DNA from: UBA12014 sp029248335
Lineage (GTDB): Bacteria; Planctomycetota; Phycisphaerae; Phycisphaerales; SM1A02
Direction of reading: 5' to 3'
DNA length: 42,793 nucleotides
Assembly: GCA_029248335.1 (NCBI GenBank)
Contig: JAQWJM010000011.1
Coordinates: forward strand, 1 to 42,793
Position 1 is the stretch's first letter. Each line of letters opens with the position of its first letter. Below, in pieces: positions 15,750 through 26,839 of this stretch. A program made the translations under genes and the position numbers. The notes below the pieces were generated by a model. It made no database searches, was not told the DNA's origin, and was given only the letters and a program-made list of their open reading frames with translations.

Positions 15750-16130
15750 TCAGCCCCGTCGAGGGTTGCGACCTGAACGCCGCGGCCTCGCCTCCGTGTT
15801 TCTTCTGACTCGGCGAGGAAGGGCTCCACCCGCGCGGCTTCCGGACGTGACCGGCGTCGCCTCCTCCTTGGTGAGCTTGGACTTCTTGACCGCCATGTTG
15901 ACGACCAGTCGCCGGCCTCGAAGTCGGTGACCATCGACGCCGGCGATCGCCTTCGCCGCTTCTTCAAGGTTCGGCATCATCACGATCGCGAAGCCCCGGA
16001 ACTTCTCCGTCTCCTTGTCGATCGCCATGGCGATGTCTTCGATCGTGCCATAGGGCTCGAAGAGCGATTGGATCTCCTCGAGCTCGGCGGCGTACGCGAT
16101 GTTCCCGACGTAGATCTTGTTCTGTGACAT
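15750..16130 (-). CDS. RRM-type RNA-binding protein
   Basis: A 126-residue protein with one RNA recognition motif at residues 4-82: RNP2 is KIYVGNI (5-11) and RNP1 is KFRGFAIV (43-50). The Phe in RNP1 suits base stacking, while the usual second aromatic is Ala-Ile here. The C-terminal tail is Arg/Gly/Pro-rich and basic, like the glycine-rich RNA-binding proteins of cyanobacteria and other bacteria, many of them cold-induced. The minus strand reads GGGGG 6 bases before the ATG, a strong ribosome binding site. A promoter-like pair lies about 90 bases upstream. The last 40 residues read as low-complexity in any frame, so the exact end is less sure. Confidence 0.88.
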   Translation of the reverse strand: MSQNKIYVGNIAYAAELEEIQSLFEPYGTIEDIAMAIDKETEKFRGFAIVMMPNLEEAAKAIAGVDGHRLRGRRLVVNMAVKKSKLTKEEATPVTSGSRAGGALPRRVRRNTEARPRRSGRNPRRG

Positions 16131-16223
16131 GTGAACCCCCGCTGACCGATCACCCCCGGCGTCGATGCAAAGAACATCACGTCCGGCTCAAGGGAGACAA
16201 ACGCTCGCTCCCCGTACTTCACT

Positions 16224-16252
16224 TCTATAAAGGATATCCCGTCGACGCCCAA
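16224..16252 (-). promoter_or_regulatory. candidate sigma-70 promoter of the RRM gene
   Basis: On the minus strand TTGGGC (16247-16252) and TATAGA (16224-16229) are separated by 17 bases, in an A/T-richer patch. The predicted start near 16217 would give an 87-base 5' leader. Only by pattern; no conservation was checked. Confidence 0.4.
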
Positions 16253-16974
16253 CGGGCAAAATAAGGTGTTTCCCCGCCCGAAATCCGCCACAGTCGATCA
16301 GGAACCCGGGGTGGTACCGGAACTCGGCCCCCATTCCTGGTGAAACGTCTCGCTCCGCCAGGGAGACTTTGCTGCTTCAACGGGGGCCGAACCGATCGAC
16401 ACCACTCAGCCGGACTCACCCGATTCCATCTCAATCTGTCGATTGCGAGCTTTGGTTTCAACTAAAGGAAGCATCTCGGTGGCAGAACCGATCTTTCACC
16501 GCCACCGGCATGACTCACGGAGATCGGTCCAGGTCAGATCTTCCACCGCGTCGGTCTCGCGTTTCATGTCTGGTGAGGATGATTGGCTTCCGCATCCATC
16601 GCGCTTTCGAATCGGCCGATCGGCCTATGAAGACCGCGACGGATCGACTGAATCATCTGCTTCATCTGCTTCATCTGGATCATCGATCAATCGGTGGCGC
16701 TCGATCCGACAGACCCGAGTACTGAATCTGATCAGCAGGTGACCTCGCGCCGCCTTGATTCGTAACGACCGATGCTCATGTCATGTGTCATAAGTCATGC
16801 GACGCGTGGGCTTCCGCCAACCGGGAAGTTGTATCCGAGGACAACCGAGATCACAACCATCACTTCCGGGAGTCACACCGATGTCGATGCAAAGACCGAA
16901 CAGCCTGGCACGCAGCCGATCGGGCGATGCAGGCGGTATCAAACCCCGGGAATGTTCAGAGCCCAAAAACAAGG
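16253..16974 (+). other. intergenic stretch of about 720 bases, no gene recognised
   Basis: Between the RRM promoter region and the rRNA terminator. Several short open frames exist on both strands, but their products are Ser/Arg/His-rich without any family signature, and none has a clear ribosome binding site. GC content looks lower than in the flanking genes. No tRNA cloverleaf or known small RNA was recognised. Confidence 0.6.
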
Positions 16975-17008
16975 ACGGCCCGGTCGAGGTTTCCCTCGAC
17001 CGGGCCGT
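16975..17008 (-). terminator. intrinsic terminator of the 23S-5S unit
   Basis: Perfect 15-bp inverted repeat: ACGGCCCGGTCGAGG (16975-16989), loop TTTC, CCTCGACCGGGCCGT (16994-17008). On the minus strand it begins 3 bases after the 5S 3' end and is followed by CCTTGTTTTTG, giving the U-run. Confidence 0.9.
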
Positions 17009-17011
17009 AAA

Positions 17012-17117
17012 GTCGGCGATAACCTACTTTCCCGCTGAGCAGTATCATCGGCAGGACGAGCTTCACTTCTGTGTTCGGGATGGGAACAGGTGTTTCCTCG
17101 TCCTTATGATCACCGAC
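17012..17117 (-). rRNA. rrf: 5S ribosomal RNA
   Basis: The minus strand starts GTCGGTGATCATAAGG and ends AGGTTATCGCCGAC, the ends pairing as helix I. The conserved loop region CCTGTTCCCATCCCGAACACAG and the segment GAAGTGAAGC are present. About 106 bases, slightly short; ends were set by the terminal pairing and may be off by one to three bases. It lies 169 bases downstream of 23S and directly before the terminator. Confidence 0.95.
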
Positions 17118-17286
17118 AAGCGTCTGGACGGGTTTTCACCCGCCCAGACGGTATCGTGCAGATGTCGCGTATCGAGACCAAGTGACCTTCAGCTGGCTCC
17201 GTCCTCGGGGAACGGAACCGCCATGTGACCATCTTGCGTTTCGTGTCGCCCTTGCCCATCCAACAGGATGGGGGCAGGGTCGGCAC

Positions 17287-20039
<2,753 letters not shown>

Positions 20040-20176
20040 GCACCGACCGCGACCCGATCCGAACTGGATTGGGACAAGGCCGGCCCTTCCTCACCACTAG
20101 GCGTGGATTGGAAGCGACTGTCTGCAGCAAGCAAGACAGCCCGCAAGTCACATGGCTACTCAAGATCTCTCGGTCT

Positions 20177-20225
20177 CGATGCTCACTATTTGGCCTTCAT
20201 CTTGGGAAAGGGCCAGTGAGCATCG
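20177..20225 (-). other. leader hairpin upstream of 23S
   Basis: Arms CGATGCTCACT (20177-20187) and AGTGAGCATCG (20215-20225) pair perfectly over 11 bp, with a further GGCC/GGCC pairing inside. It lies in the transcribed leader, between the boxA-like element and the mature 23S end. It may be a processing site or a structure guiding rRNA folding. Confidence 0.6.
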
Positions 20226-20241
20226 CGACATCGTGCACGAG

Positions 20242-20253
20242 TTTTCAAAGAGC
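20242..20253 (-). promoter_or_regulatory. boxA-like antitermination element
   Basis: The minus strand reads GCTCTTTGAAAA, close to the boxA sequence of rRNA leaders (GCTCTTTRAMA), bound by the NusB-S10 complex. It sits about 65 bases after the predicted transcription start and about 200 before 23S. Confidence 0.7.
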
Positions 20254-20322
20254 GGTCCCGATCAAACTTCCGATCGGCTCCCCGTGCTGGACGATTTCCC
20301 GTCCGTTTGGGGTAGAAGGAAC

Positions 20323-20350
20323 AGAATAGTGAGATCCCCATGAGTGTCAA
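20323..20350 (-). promoter_or_regulatory. sigma-70 promoter of the 23S-5S unit
   Basis: On the minus strand TTGACA (20345-20350), a 16-base spacer and TATTCT (20323-20328). The -35 is perfect and the -10 differs at two positions. A start near 20316 gives a leader of about 277 bases holding boxA and the hairpin. This shows that 23S-5S is transcribed on its own. Confidence 0.75.
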
Positions 20351-20857
20351 CCCCACTCAACGGCCAAAATCCCCATTTCCAGTCTTGTTTTTGAGATCAC
20401 CCCCGGTTTTTGGCGATTCGGGACTCCAGAATCGGCCTGTTTCAAGGGTTAAAGGGGTGATTTCGGGGTTTTCCACGGCGGCGGAATCGAATCCATTTTG
20501 GAAAACGATGCCCGCGGGAGTTGAACAGGGTGTGGAAAACTCATTCAAACCCGTCTTCACACCCCCTCGATGACTCCATGGCCAGGATTTCGTGTCTCCA
20601 CCTTCAACCCAGCGTGGCGGACCTCACCAGACACTGCAATCAGCGTTCACGCCCCCACCGACATCCTCCGCCTCACGTGGCCAGAGCCGCTCACGCCTGG
20701 CACCAGCGGTCCATGGAACACACGACCCCAGTGAGGCGTTGGACGACGCTTCCTCCGGGCCTGAGGGCGTCCACGGCGGCCCTCCGGGAATCGAGTCACC
20801 GACGCGGGCAGGAAACGGATGTCGTTCGTCATGCTTCACTGGCAGGACACCTCGATC
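20351..20857 (+). other. intergenic stretch of about 500 bases, no gene recognised
   Basis: Between the 23S promoter and the terminator of the pilus-like operon. Short open frames on both strands lack recognisable content. Two sequences resemble DnaA boxes: TTTTCCACG at 20469-20477 (plus) and TTTTCCACA at 20531-20539 (minus). No tRNA, SRP RNA or 16S sequence was found. Confidence 0.6.
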
Positions 20858-20895
20858 AAAAAAGAACGCGGTCGCCCCTGCATGGAGCGACCGCG
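20858..20895 (-). terminator. intrinsic terminator after the pilus-like operon
   Basis: Hairpin arms CGCGGTCGC (20867-20875) and GCGACCGCG (20887-20895) with an 11-base loop; on the minus strand it is followed by TTCTTTTTTGA. It lies 55 bases after the stop of the last operon gene. Confidence 0.85.
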
Positions 20896-20913
20896 TCGAC
20901 GAACTGATTGTTT

Positions 20914-20944
20914 GCGAAACCGCCTTTGAATCAAGGCGTTTCGC
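20914..20944 (-). other. second hairpin just after the last operon gene
   Basis: Arms GCGAAACCGCCTT and AAGGCGTTTCGC pair with a single bulged C around TGAATC. It starts 6 bases after the stop codon and has no U-run of its own. It may protect the mRNA 3' end or pause polymerase ahead of the terminator. Confidence 0.5.
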
Positions 20945-20950
20945 GTCGAC

Positions 20951-22897
20951 TCAGGAAGACTGGCCCTGGCCGGCATCGGTCTTGAGCCGGATTCGGTCCT
21001 GGTTCACGAGCTGACGCGAAGGAACACGGAGCCGAAGTTCGGTGCCGTCGATCCGCCGACAGACCACCGTCGCATCATCGTCACGATCGAGCCCCGAACC
21101 TCCGGAGGCTGCGGGATCCGCGACCACGTCGACCAGATACCAGTCGGTCGAGAAGTCGACGGCCACCGCTCCGTCGCCACCCGGAACGGTGATCGTGCGA
21201 CCGATCTGCTCCCCGGGCTGGACGTTGAACTGGCTGCTTCGCCGGCTTCCGTCGAAGTAGCGATACATCTCGACCCGGACCTCGCCGAGACCGAGCGAAC
21301 CGCCCTCTTCCGAGGCGCGGACCACGTAGAACTCGACCGGAGGACGAATCTCGATCGGCGACGACCAGTCACTGGTGAGCGACTCGATCGTGAACGATTT
21401 CGCCCGGTCCTGCTGGGCTTCGAGCAGCTGCCGGCTCCGTGCAAACAACGGGTTGTACAGGAGCACCCGGCATCGATACCGATAGGTCGCCCCGGGCTCG
21501 ACCGAAAGGTCGTGCGTCCAGACCAGCATCTCGTCGTCGACCGCGATGTCGATCACCTCGACCTCGGCGGCCCCGGCCGCTGCGGAGAAGTCCTGTGCCG
21601 CCGGGTCCATCTCCTCGAGATTGGCCTGCAATCGCTCGATCTCGGACCGAAGCCGGTCGAGCTTCGTGGTGAGGCTCATGCGCCTCCTGCGATCCGTGGC
21701 GGAACCGACCCCGGAGGACCCCTTCTTGCCCTGACCGCTCGAACCGAAGCCTGGATCACCATTGGGGTCGGACTTGCCCTTGCCGCCACCCCGGCCACCG
21801 CCACGGCCGCTGCCGGATTTCTCGTCCTCGGTTCCCGCATCCCCTTCCCGAAGCTCGCCACCGAGCTCCTTGAGCGTCGCCTCGATCCGACCGGCGGAGC
21901 TGACACGGTCACGCAGGCGACGCTCGATCTCACGCTGTTCCTGGCGTCGGGCCGCCTCCTCGTCGCTCACGTCGTCCACGCCGTCATCGGCGGAGAGATC
22001 GCTGTCGTCAAATATCGCGGGTGCCGAGAAACTGTCGTTCCTGGTGGCGTAGAACTCGGGCTGGAGCACTTCCAGCTGATTCACCTTGTCATCGAGCTGC
22101 AGCCAGATCTGCTGCCGGAAGCCCGCGTCGAGCGTCCCGTCCGCGATCCGTTCCACGATCTCTTCGCGGTACGAAAGTCTGCCCGGGACCGGCTCGACGA
22201 CCTCGGGGGTCCCCCACTCGCCGCCGTCGCCCTTGGCCTGACGTTCGAAGACGACATCGATCACGTAGGGACGACGGTTGTACCAGTTGCTGGGGATCTG
22301 GCTTCGCATCGGATTCGCCATCGAATCCTGGCCGTCGAGTTCGCTGCGGAAGCCCGCGAGATCGATCGAGGCGACGGGCGTGGTCCAGATCAGATCACTG
22401 GAGTCCGAACCCAGCAGGTCCGCGAGAACCGGATTGCGTTCGACCTCGGTGGGCTCCAGCGTGTCGATGGTCTGCATGACCATCGGCTGGATTCTCGGCT
22501 CGGGAATGACCGGCTCGTAGTACCAGACGTCCGAGGTACCGACCTCTTCGGGCAGCAACACCGACGCCAGCGAGGGTGCGATGAGCGGTGGCATCGTCGA
22601 GGGGGCCGTGGAGCCCTTGAGACGCTCCTGGAAGGCCGCGCCGCCGCTTCCATCGACGGCGAGGAACTGCTCGGTGTCGGCTTCCGCATCAGGCTGCAGC
22701 TGGCGACTGAGCTCACGAGCCTTGCCGACCATGACCTCGTCGACCTCGGCGGGCGCGAGCGTCCGGTTGTCGATCTCCGCGGTGACCGCGTCGTAATCGA
22801 TCGCGATGGCGGCGAGCACGGCGAGCATGACCACGGCCGCGAGGCCGAGGACCATCTTCTCGATGTGCTGTTCCCAGAAAGGAATTCCCTTGTTCAT
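20951..22897 (-). CDS. single-helix protein, third gene of pilus-like operon
   Basis: A 648-residue protein of unrecognised family. After a short charged N-terminus there is one membrane helix (about 15-33, MVLGLAAVVMLAVLAAIAI), so most of the protein is probably extracytoplasmic. A predicted coiled-coil or helical region lies around 315-350 (Glu/Arg-rich), then a Gly/Ser/Lys-rich linker at about 357-400 (GSGRGGGRGGGKGKS), another helical stretch RRRMSLTTKLDRLRSEIERL, and a beta-rich C-terminus (VEPGATYRYRCRVLLYNPLF, later a WYLVDVVADP strand). By position after PilMN-like and PilO-like genes it could play the PilP or alignment-complex part, but no PilP motif is visible. It ends at a double hairpin with terminator. 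Confidence 0.8.
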   Translation of the reverse strand: MNKGIPFWEQHIEKMVLGLAAVVMLAVLAAIAIDYDAVTAEIDNRTLAPAEVDEVMVGKARELSRQLQPDAEADTEQFLAVDGSGGAAFQERLKGSTAPSTMPPLIAPSLASVLLPEEVGTSDVWYYEPVIPEPRIQPMVMQTIDTLEPTEVERNPVLADLLGSDSSDLIWTTPVASIDLAGFRSELDGQDSMANPMRSQIPSNWYNRRPYVIDVVFERQAKGDGGEWGTPEVVEPVPGRLSYREEIVERIADGTLDAGFRQQIWLQLDDKVNQLEVLQPEFYATRNDSFSAPAIFDDSDLSADDGVDDVSDEEAARRQEQREIERRLRDRVSSAGRIEATLKELGGELREGDAGTEDEKSGSGRGGGRGGGKGKSDPNGDPGFGSSGQGKKGSSGVGSATDRRRRMSLTTKLDRLRSEIERLQANLEEMDPAAQDFSAAAGAAEVEVIDIAVDDEMLVWTHDLSVEPGATYRYRCRVLLYNPLFARSRQLLEAQQDRAKSFTIESLTSDWSSPIEIRPPVEFYVVRASEEGGSLGLGEVRVEMYRYFDGSRRSSQFNVQPGEQIGRTITVPGGDGAVAVDFSTDWYLVDVVADPAASGGSGLDRDDDATVVCRRIDGTELRLRVPSRQLVNQDRIRLKTDAGQGQSS

Positions 22898-22943
22898 CGA
22901 TGGCGTTCCACTACGAGTATCGGGGCGTTTCGGGTTCGGATGC

Positions 22944-24356
22944 TCAACCGGCCTGGCCGGCGGCGTTGTTCGGTTCGCTCTGGATTCCCAGGGCTTCGCG
23001 GAGATCTGACGGCATCGTGTCGGCGGTCCATTCCCGGAGCCACACGGACTCCAGTCGGAGGTTCACCTTCGATACCGGCTCGATGCCGTAGATGAAGCCG
23101 CCGTTGGCCGCCACGAAGGCGTTCGCGGGTCGGATCTTCACATCGAGCACCGTCATGAAGTTCTGCTGGGCGATCGCGTCGATGACCTTGGGGATCCCAC
23201 GGGTGGCGACCACCAGTTCACACTCGACGATCCGCACGTCGTAGACGTCGTTGGAGGCCCGACCGGTGATCGACATGGACTTGTCCACGTTCGCCGCCAC
23301 GCCGGGATCGACCTTGGCCTTGCCGGGACGGGCCGGCGCGCCGGCGCCCGAGTCCGCGGACGCCGCGGCGGCGTCTCCGCCACCTCGACCACGCCGACCG
23401 GGGTTGCCCCCGCCGCCGCCCATGCCGGCGGTTCCGCCGCCGAATCCGGATCCACCGGATGCCCCGCCGCCCTCGGGCAGCTCCGCACCCAGGGGAAGGA
23501 CGTTCAGCGAGACGAGTCGTTTCATCGGGCCCTGAAGCACCGTTTCATCGCCGTTCGCGGCGGCGAAGGCGTTGAGGAGATCTTCGGTCACCCAGTAATC
23601 CCACTGCCACTCGAACATCGCACCGAGCGGAAGCATCGATTTCGGCTCCGGCGGGATCGGCATCTCGCCAAGCCCCGCGTAGAAGCGGATCGGGGCGCCG
23701 TCGTCCTCACCGAGCGCGTGACTGCGGTAGATGTTGAGCCGAGCGGCGGCGAGTTCCGATCGCATCGCGTCGACTTCGTCGCCCTCGAGGTCTTCGACCG
23801 AGTCCTTCCGAGCTCCGGAGACGAAGACGTCCCGGCGTCGAGAGAGTCGCTCGGAAACCGCCTGGGCTTCGGGCGGCGATCCCGCCTCGACGTCGGTGAG
23901 CAGGTTGCGATAGGCCTCGACCAACGCCTCGTGCATCGCGAACGGCATCTCTTCCAACGCCGCCTTGGATCGCGGCGCCGGGAAGTGATCCGGAAGGATG
24001 TCGTCGGCGGTGCGGGCCCGACCGTTGATCGATCGGTTCCGCTCCAGACCGGCCGCATGGACGATTTCCGCCTGCGATCCGATGGTGGACACCGCGGATT
24101 CGTATGCCTCGAGGAGTCGTGGATTCACGACGCCTCGAACGGAGATCGGCTCGCCACCCGGCACCTCGAGCGCCACGGTCGTCGATCGGTAGCGATCGAG
24201 TTCCTTGACCTTCGACGCCGTCTGCTGCAAGTCGGTCCGCAGGGTCGCGGACATGCCGCTCGAGATGACCCACGCCGTGATCGGCGCGGCCAGGATGATG
24301 ACGGCACAGATCACCACGACGAGGTGAGATTTGATCCAGCGAAGAACGGGGGTCAT
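22944..24356 (-). CDS. single-helix protein, PilO-like position in pilus-like operon
   Basis: A 470-residue protein with one N-terminal membrane helix (about 10-32, HLVVVICAVIILAAPITAWVI), a helical segment after it (TLRTDLQQTASKVKELDRYR), a large polar region, a very Gly-rich linker at about 305-335 and a C-terminal domain from about 355 (DVYDVRIVECELVVATRGIPKVIDAIAQQNFMTVLDVKI). That last part resembles the ferredoxin-like domain of PilO/GspM-type platform proteins in layout, but I cannot assign it by motif. The gene lies between the PilM-like fusion (96 bases upstream) and the 648-residue protein (46 bases downstream). An inner-membrane platform role is an inference from position. Confidence 0.8.
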   Translation of the reverse strand: MTPVLRWIKSHLVVVICAVIILAAPITAWVISSGMSATLRTDLQQTASKVKELDRYRSTTVALEVPGGEPISVRGVVNPRLLEAYESAVSTIGSQAEIVHAAGLERNRSINGRARTADDILPDHFPAPRSKAALEEMPFAMHEALVEAYRNLLTDVEAGSPPEAQAVSERLSRRRDVFVSGARKDSVEDLEGDEVDAMRSELAAARLNIYRSHALGEDDGAPIRFYAGLGEMPIPPEPKSMLPLGAMFEWQWDYWVTEDLLNAFAAANGDETVLQGPMKRLVSLNVLPLGAELPEGGGASGGSGFGGGTAGMGGGGGNPGRRGRGGGDAAAASADSGAGAPARPGKAKVDPGVAANVDKSMSITGRASNDVYDVRIVECELVVATRGIPKVIDAIAQQNFMTVLDVKIRPANAFVAANGGFIYGIEPVSKVNLRLESVWLREWTADTMPSDLREALGIQSEPNNAAGQAG

Positions 24357-24452
24357 TCGCAGTTGGCCTTTCTAAAACCGGTATTGGACCGGTGAATCGA
24401 CTGGAGACGCTCGAAAATGACGGTCCGGGGACCGCCGGGGATCATTCCTGGT

Positions 24453-26606
24453 TCAACCTTCGTTCAACTTGACGCGGAAGGTCACGCGACCGATGTGGAA
24501 GACGTCACCGGGGCTGTAGAGGCTGGGCTCGCCCGGAATCGCCGCATCGGTGGCAAGATCGACGAAGTCGACCTTGTCGTCGACCCGCTCGCCCGGACGT
24601 CGGTTGCCGGCATCGCCGAACCCGTTTCCGCCATCCTGATCACCGCCACCGAAACCGCCCCGGGAACTACCGGCAAAGCCGCCGCCCGAACTACCCATCC
24701 CGGTCGGGTCGGCGTTGGGGTTGATCTTCTCGCCGCCGCGGCTCTTGTTCTTGCCGGGCTGCCCGGCACCGCCGCCGGCCGCGAATCCGGTCCCCGTGGG
24801 GCCGCCGGCCTGGCCACCTCGACCCGTGCCACGACCGGAGCCGCGATTGGAGTCACGTCCGGCCTTCTTGCCGGCGTTCGCGGCTCGGGAGCTCGAAGCT
24901 CCCCCGCTGACCTCGTTCTCGCCGGTGTCCGTGACCTTCACGATCTGGAGGTCACCGGGGTTGGAGCTGAAGGAACCGGGAACCACGACATACGGCACGC
25001 CGTCCCGGGTGCCCGACGCCGCGAGGTCGTTGATGAAGCGACCGATGGTGTCGTTGACGAAGCCACGTTCGTCGTCGTTGCTGAAGGCGACCTGCATCTC
25101 GACGTCGAGGAATCGACCATCCTCGGAGGGGCTGTAGGTCGCGCCGAAGTCCTCGAGGAGCACGAGGTTGCGCTTCGCCGGATCGATGGCCTTGATCTTC
25201 TCGATATCGCTACCGAGGAGTTCCGGCTGCGGCCCGGCCGAAGCGACGGCGTTCATCGCGTCGGTCACCAGATGCGGCCAGACCTCCCGGTCGTCGAGCA
25301 GACGCTCGAGGTTCGTGGACGAGAAGCCGATGTTCGCATCCGCGGAGATCCGGTCCAGATCGCTCTTGTTCTTCTTGGCGAGCCGAACCACGGATTCGAC
25401 CTCGCTGGCCCCGGCGATCGACTCCGCCCCCATCGCGGTCTGGGCCGAGAAGGGCTTGATGAACATCATTCCACTGGCCACGAGGGCGATTCCGGCCGCG
25501 GCCACGAACCACTTGGTCTTCGAGGCCCAGGCCAGATCCCGCACCACTTCCGTCGGGGCGAGGTTGACTTCGATCTCGGCCTCGCCGATGCCCTGCAGCG
25601 CGAGTCCGTAGGCGGTCGCCATGCTGACACCGTGGGATGCGAAGTCGGAGGCCATGCGGCCTTCCACCTGGATCCGACGGAATTCATCGAATCGGGCGAC
25701 GTTCAGATTCAACTGCTGACCAAGGAACTTTCGCAGTCCCGGGATCTTGAAGGTACTGCCGACACCGAGCACGGTCTCGATCTTGGTCCCGCGGTTCATG
25801 TTCTCGTAATGGCTGATCGAACGCTGCACGTCCTGGAGCAGATCCCCGAAGACGGGGCGCATCGCCTGCATGATCTGCTTGGCGTACTTGCTGCTCGCCG
25901 ATTCCTGCTTCAGCTTCTCCGCCTTGGGATACGGAAGCTTGAAGGCCTCCATGATCGCCTCGGTGAAGTCGCTTCCGCCGATCGGGAAGGTCCGGATCCA
26001 GCACTTGTCGCCGTCGACCACCACCAGGTCACTGGCCTTGGTCCCGATGTCCAGCACCACGAACGGCTTGTTCTGCCCACCGGCGAGGTCGAAGTGGACC
26101 GCATTGAAGATCGCCACGGGTCCCAGCGTGACGGTGCCGGGTTCGAGGCCGTGCTCGCTCCAGATCGCCAGGCGATGGTCGAGGACGTCCTTCTTGATCG
26201 CGAAGATCCCGACCTCGGTCTCGGGGGAGTCCTCGGACACGAACTTCTTCGCATCCCACTCGACCTCCTCGATCGGGAACGGAATCTGCTGCGCCGCCTC
26301 GAACTGGATGATGTCCGGGATCTTCTTCTCTTCGACGGGCGGAAGCTTCGCGAACCGTGGAAGCGAGGAGCGTCCTTCGACGCTCATCACGATCGGGTCC
26401 TTCTCGAGATTCTTCTGACTCGAGAGCGTTCCCAGCGTGAGCCGGATCATCTCGTCGACGTCGAGGTCCGGCGTGCTCAGCGGACGCTTGTGCGGAAACT
26501 CGCCGAAGTCCGAGACCGTGATCTGCTCGCCGGATCGTTCGAGCCGGATCGCCTTGACGGCGAAAGAACCGACTTCGATGCCCCATGCTGCTTTGCTTCC
26601 AGCCAT
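24453..26606 (-). CDS. pilM: PilM-type ATPase fused to PilN-like membrane segment
   Basis: A 717-residue protein. Residues 1-345 are PilM: an actin-like fold with GIEVGSFAVKAIRL at 9-22, the second phosphate loop VVLDIGTKASDLVVVDGD at 183-200, and GVGSTFKIPGL at 281-291; FEAAQQIPFPIEEVEWD is a PilM hallmark. PilM normally stops near 350 residues and binds the N-terminal INLLP peptide of PilN. Here VNLAP follows at 347-351, then a membrane helix (about 366-384) and an extracytoplasmic region, so PilM and a PilN-like part appear fused. The C-terminus has a long Gly/Ser/Arg linker (about 568-670) and a short end domain. First gene of the operon; its promoter must lie in the 233 bases shared with the S1 gene. 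A type IV pilus or type II-like platform is likely; no pilin or motor ATPase is in view. Confidence 0.88.
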   Translation of the reverse strand: MAGSKAAWGIEVGSFAVKAIRLERSGEQITVSDFGEFPHKRPLSTPDLDVDEMIRLTLGTLSSQKNLEKDPIVMSVEGRSSLPRFAKLPPVEEKKIPDIIQFEAAQQIPFPIEEVEWDAKKFVSEDSPETEVGIFAIKKDVLDHRLAIWSEHGLEPGTVTLGPVAIFNAVHFDLAGGQNKPFVVLDIGTKASDLVVVDGDKCWIRTFPIGGSDFTEAIMEAFKLPYPKAEKLKQESASSKYAKQIMQAMRPVFGDLLQDVQRSISHYENMNRGTKIETVLGVGSTFKIPGLRKFLGQQLNLNVARFDEFRRIQVEGRMASDFASHGVSMATAYGLALQGIGEAEIEVNLAPTEVVRDLAWASKTKWFVAAAGIALVASGMMFIKPFSAQTAMGAESIAGASEVESVVRLAKKNKSDLDRISADANIGFSSTNLERLLDDREVWPHLVTDAMNAVASAGPQPELLGSDIEKIKAIDPAKRNLVLLEDFGATYSPSEDGRFLDVEMQVAFSNDDERGFVNDTIGRFINDLAASGTRDGVPYVVVPGSFSSNPGDLQIVKVTDTGENEVSGGASSSRAANAGKKAGRDSNRGSGRGTGRGGQAGGPTGTGFAAGGGAGQPGKNKSRGGEKINPNADPTGMGSSGGGFAGSSRGGFGGGDQDGGNGFGDAGNRRPGERVDDKVDFVDLATDAAIPGEPSLYSPGDVFHIGRVTFRVKLNEG

Positions 26607-26839
26607 TCGCGCGCCTCTCTGGGAAATCCACTGGTGCCGAACGCCCGCGACGCGAGGTTCGGATCGAAACGGAAACTATAGCGGAGCGGAGCATTCCGGA
26701 CCGCTGGAACCTCTTCGGGGTTGGGGAAGAAACGGAATCCGACCGACGTTGTATACGAGCCGGGGATGAACCCCGGTTCCAGCCATTTCTCGGTGTATGC
26801 TGGGGGCACGGACGCGCTGTCCGACCCGGAACGACACGA

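Noticed and set aside
20700..20800. Minus-strand CAGGCCCGGAGGAAGC, recalling the SRP RNA core CAGGTCCGGAAGGAAGC
   Set aside because: One base is missing from the loop and the flanking sequence does not pair to continue the domain IV stem, so it is likely chance.
21512..26681. Long plus-strand open frames (527 and 754 codons) across the pilus-like operon
   Set aside because: Antisense shadows produced by high third-position GC; the minus-strand frames carry PilM motifs and membrane helices.
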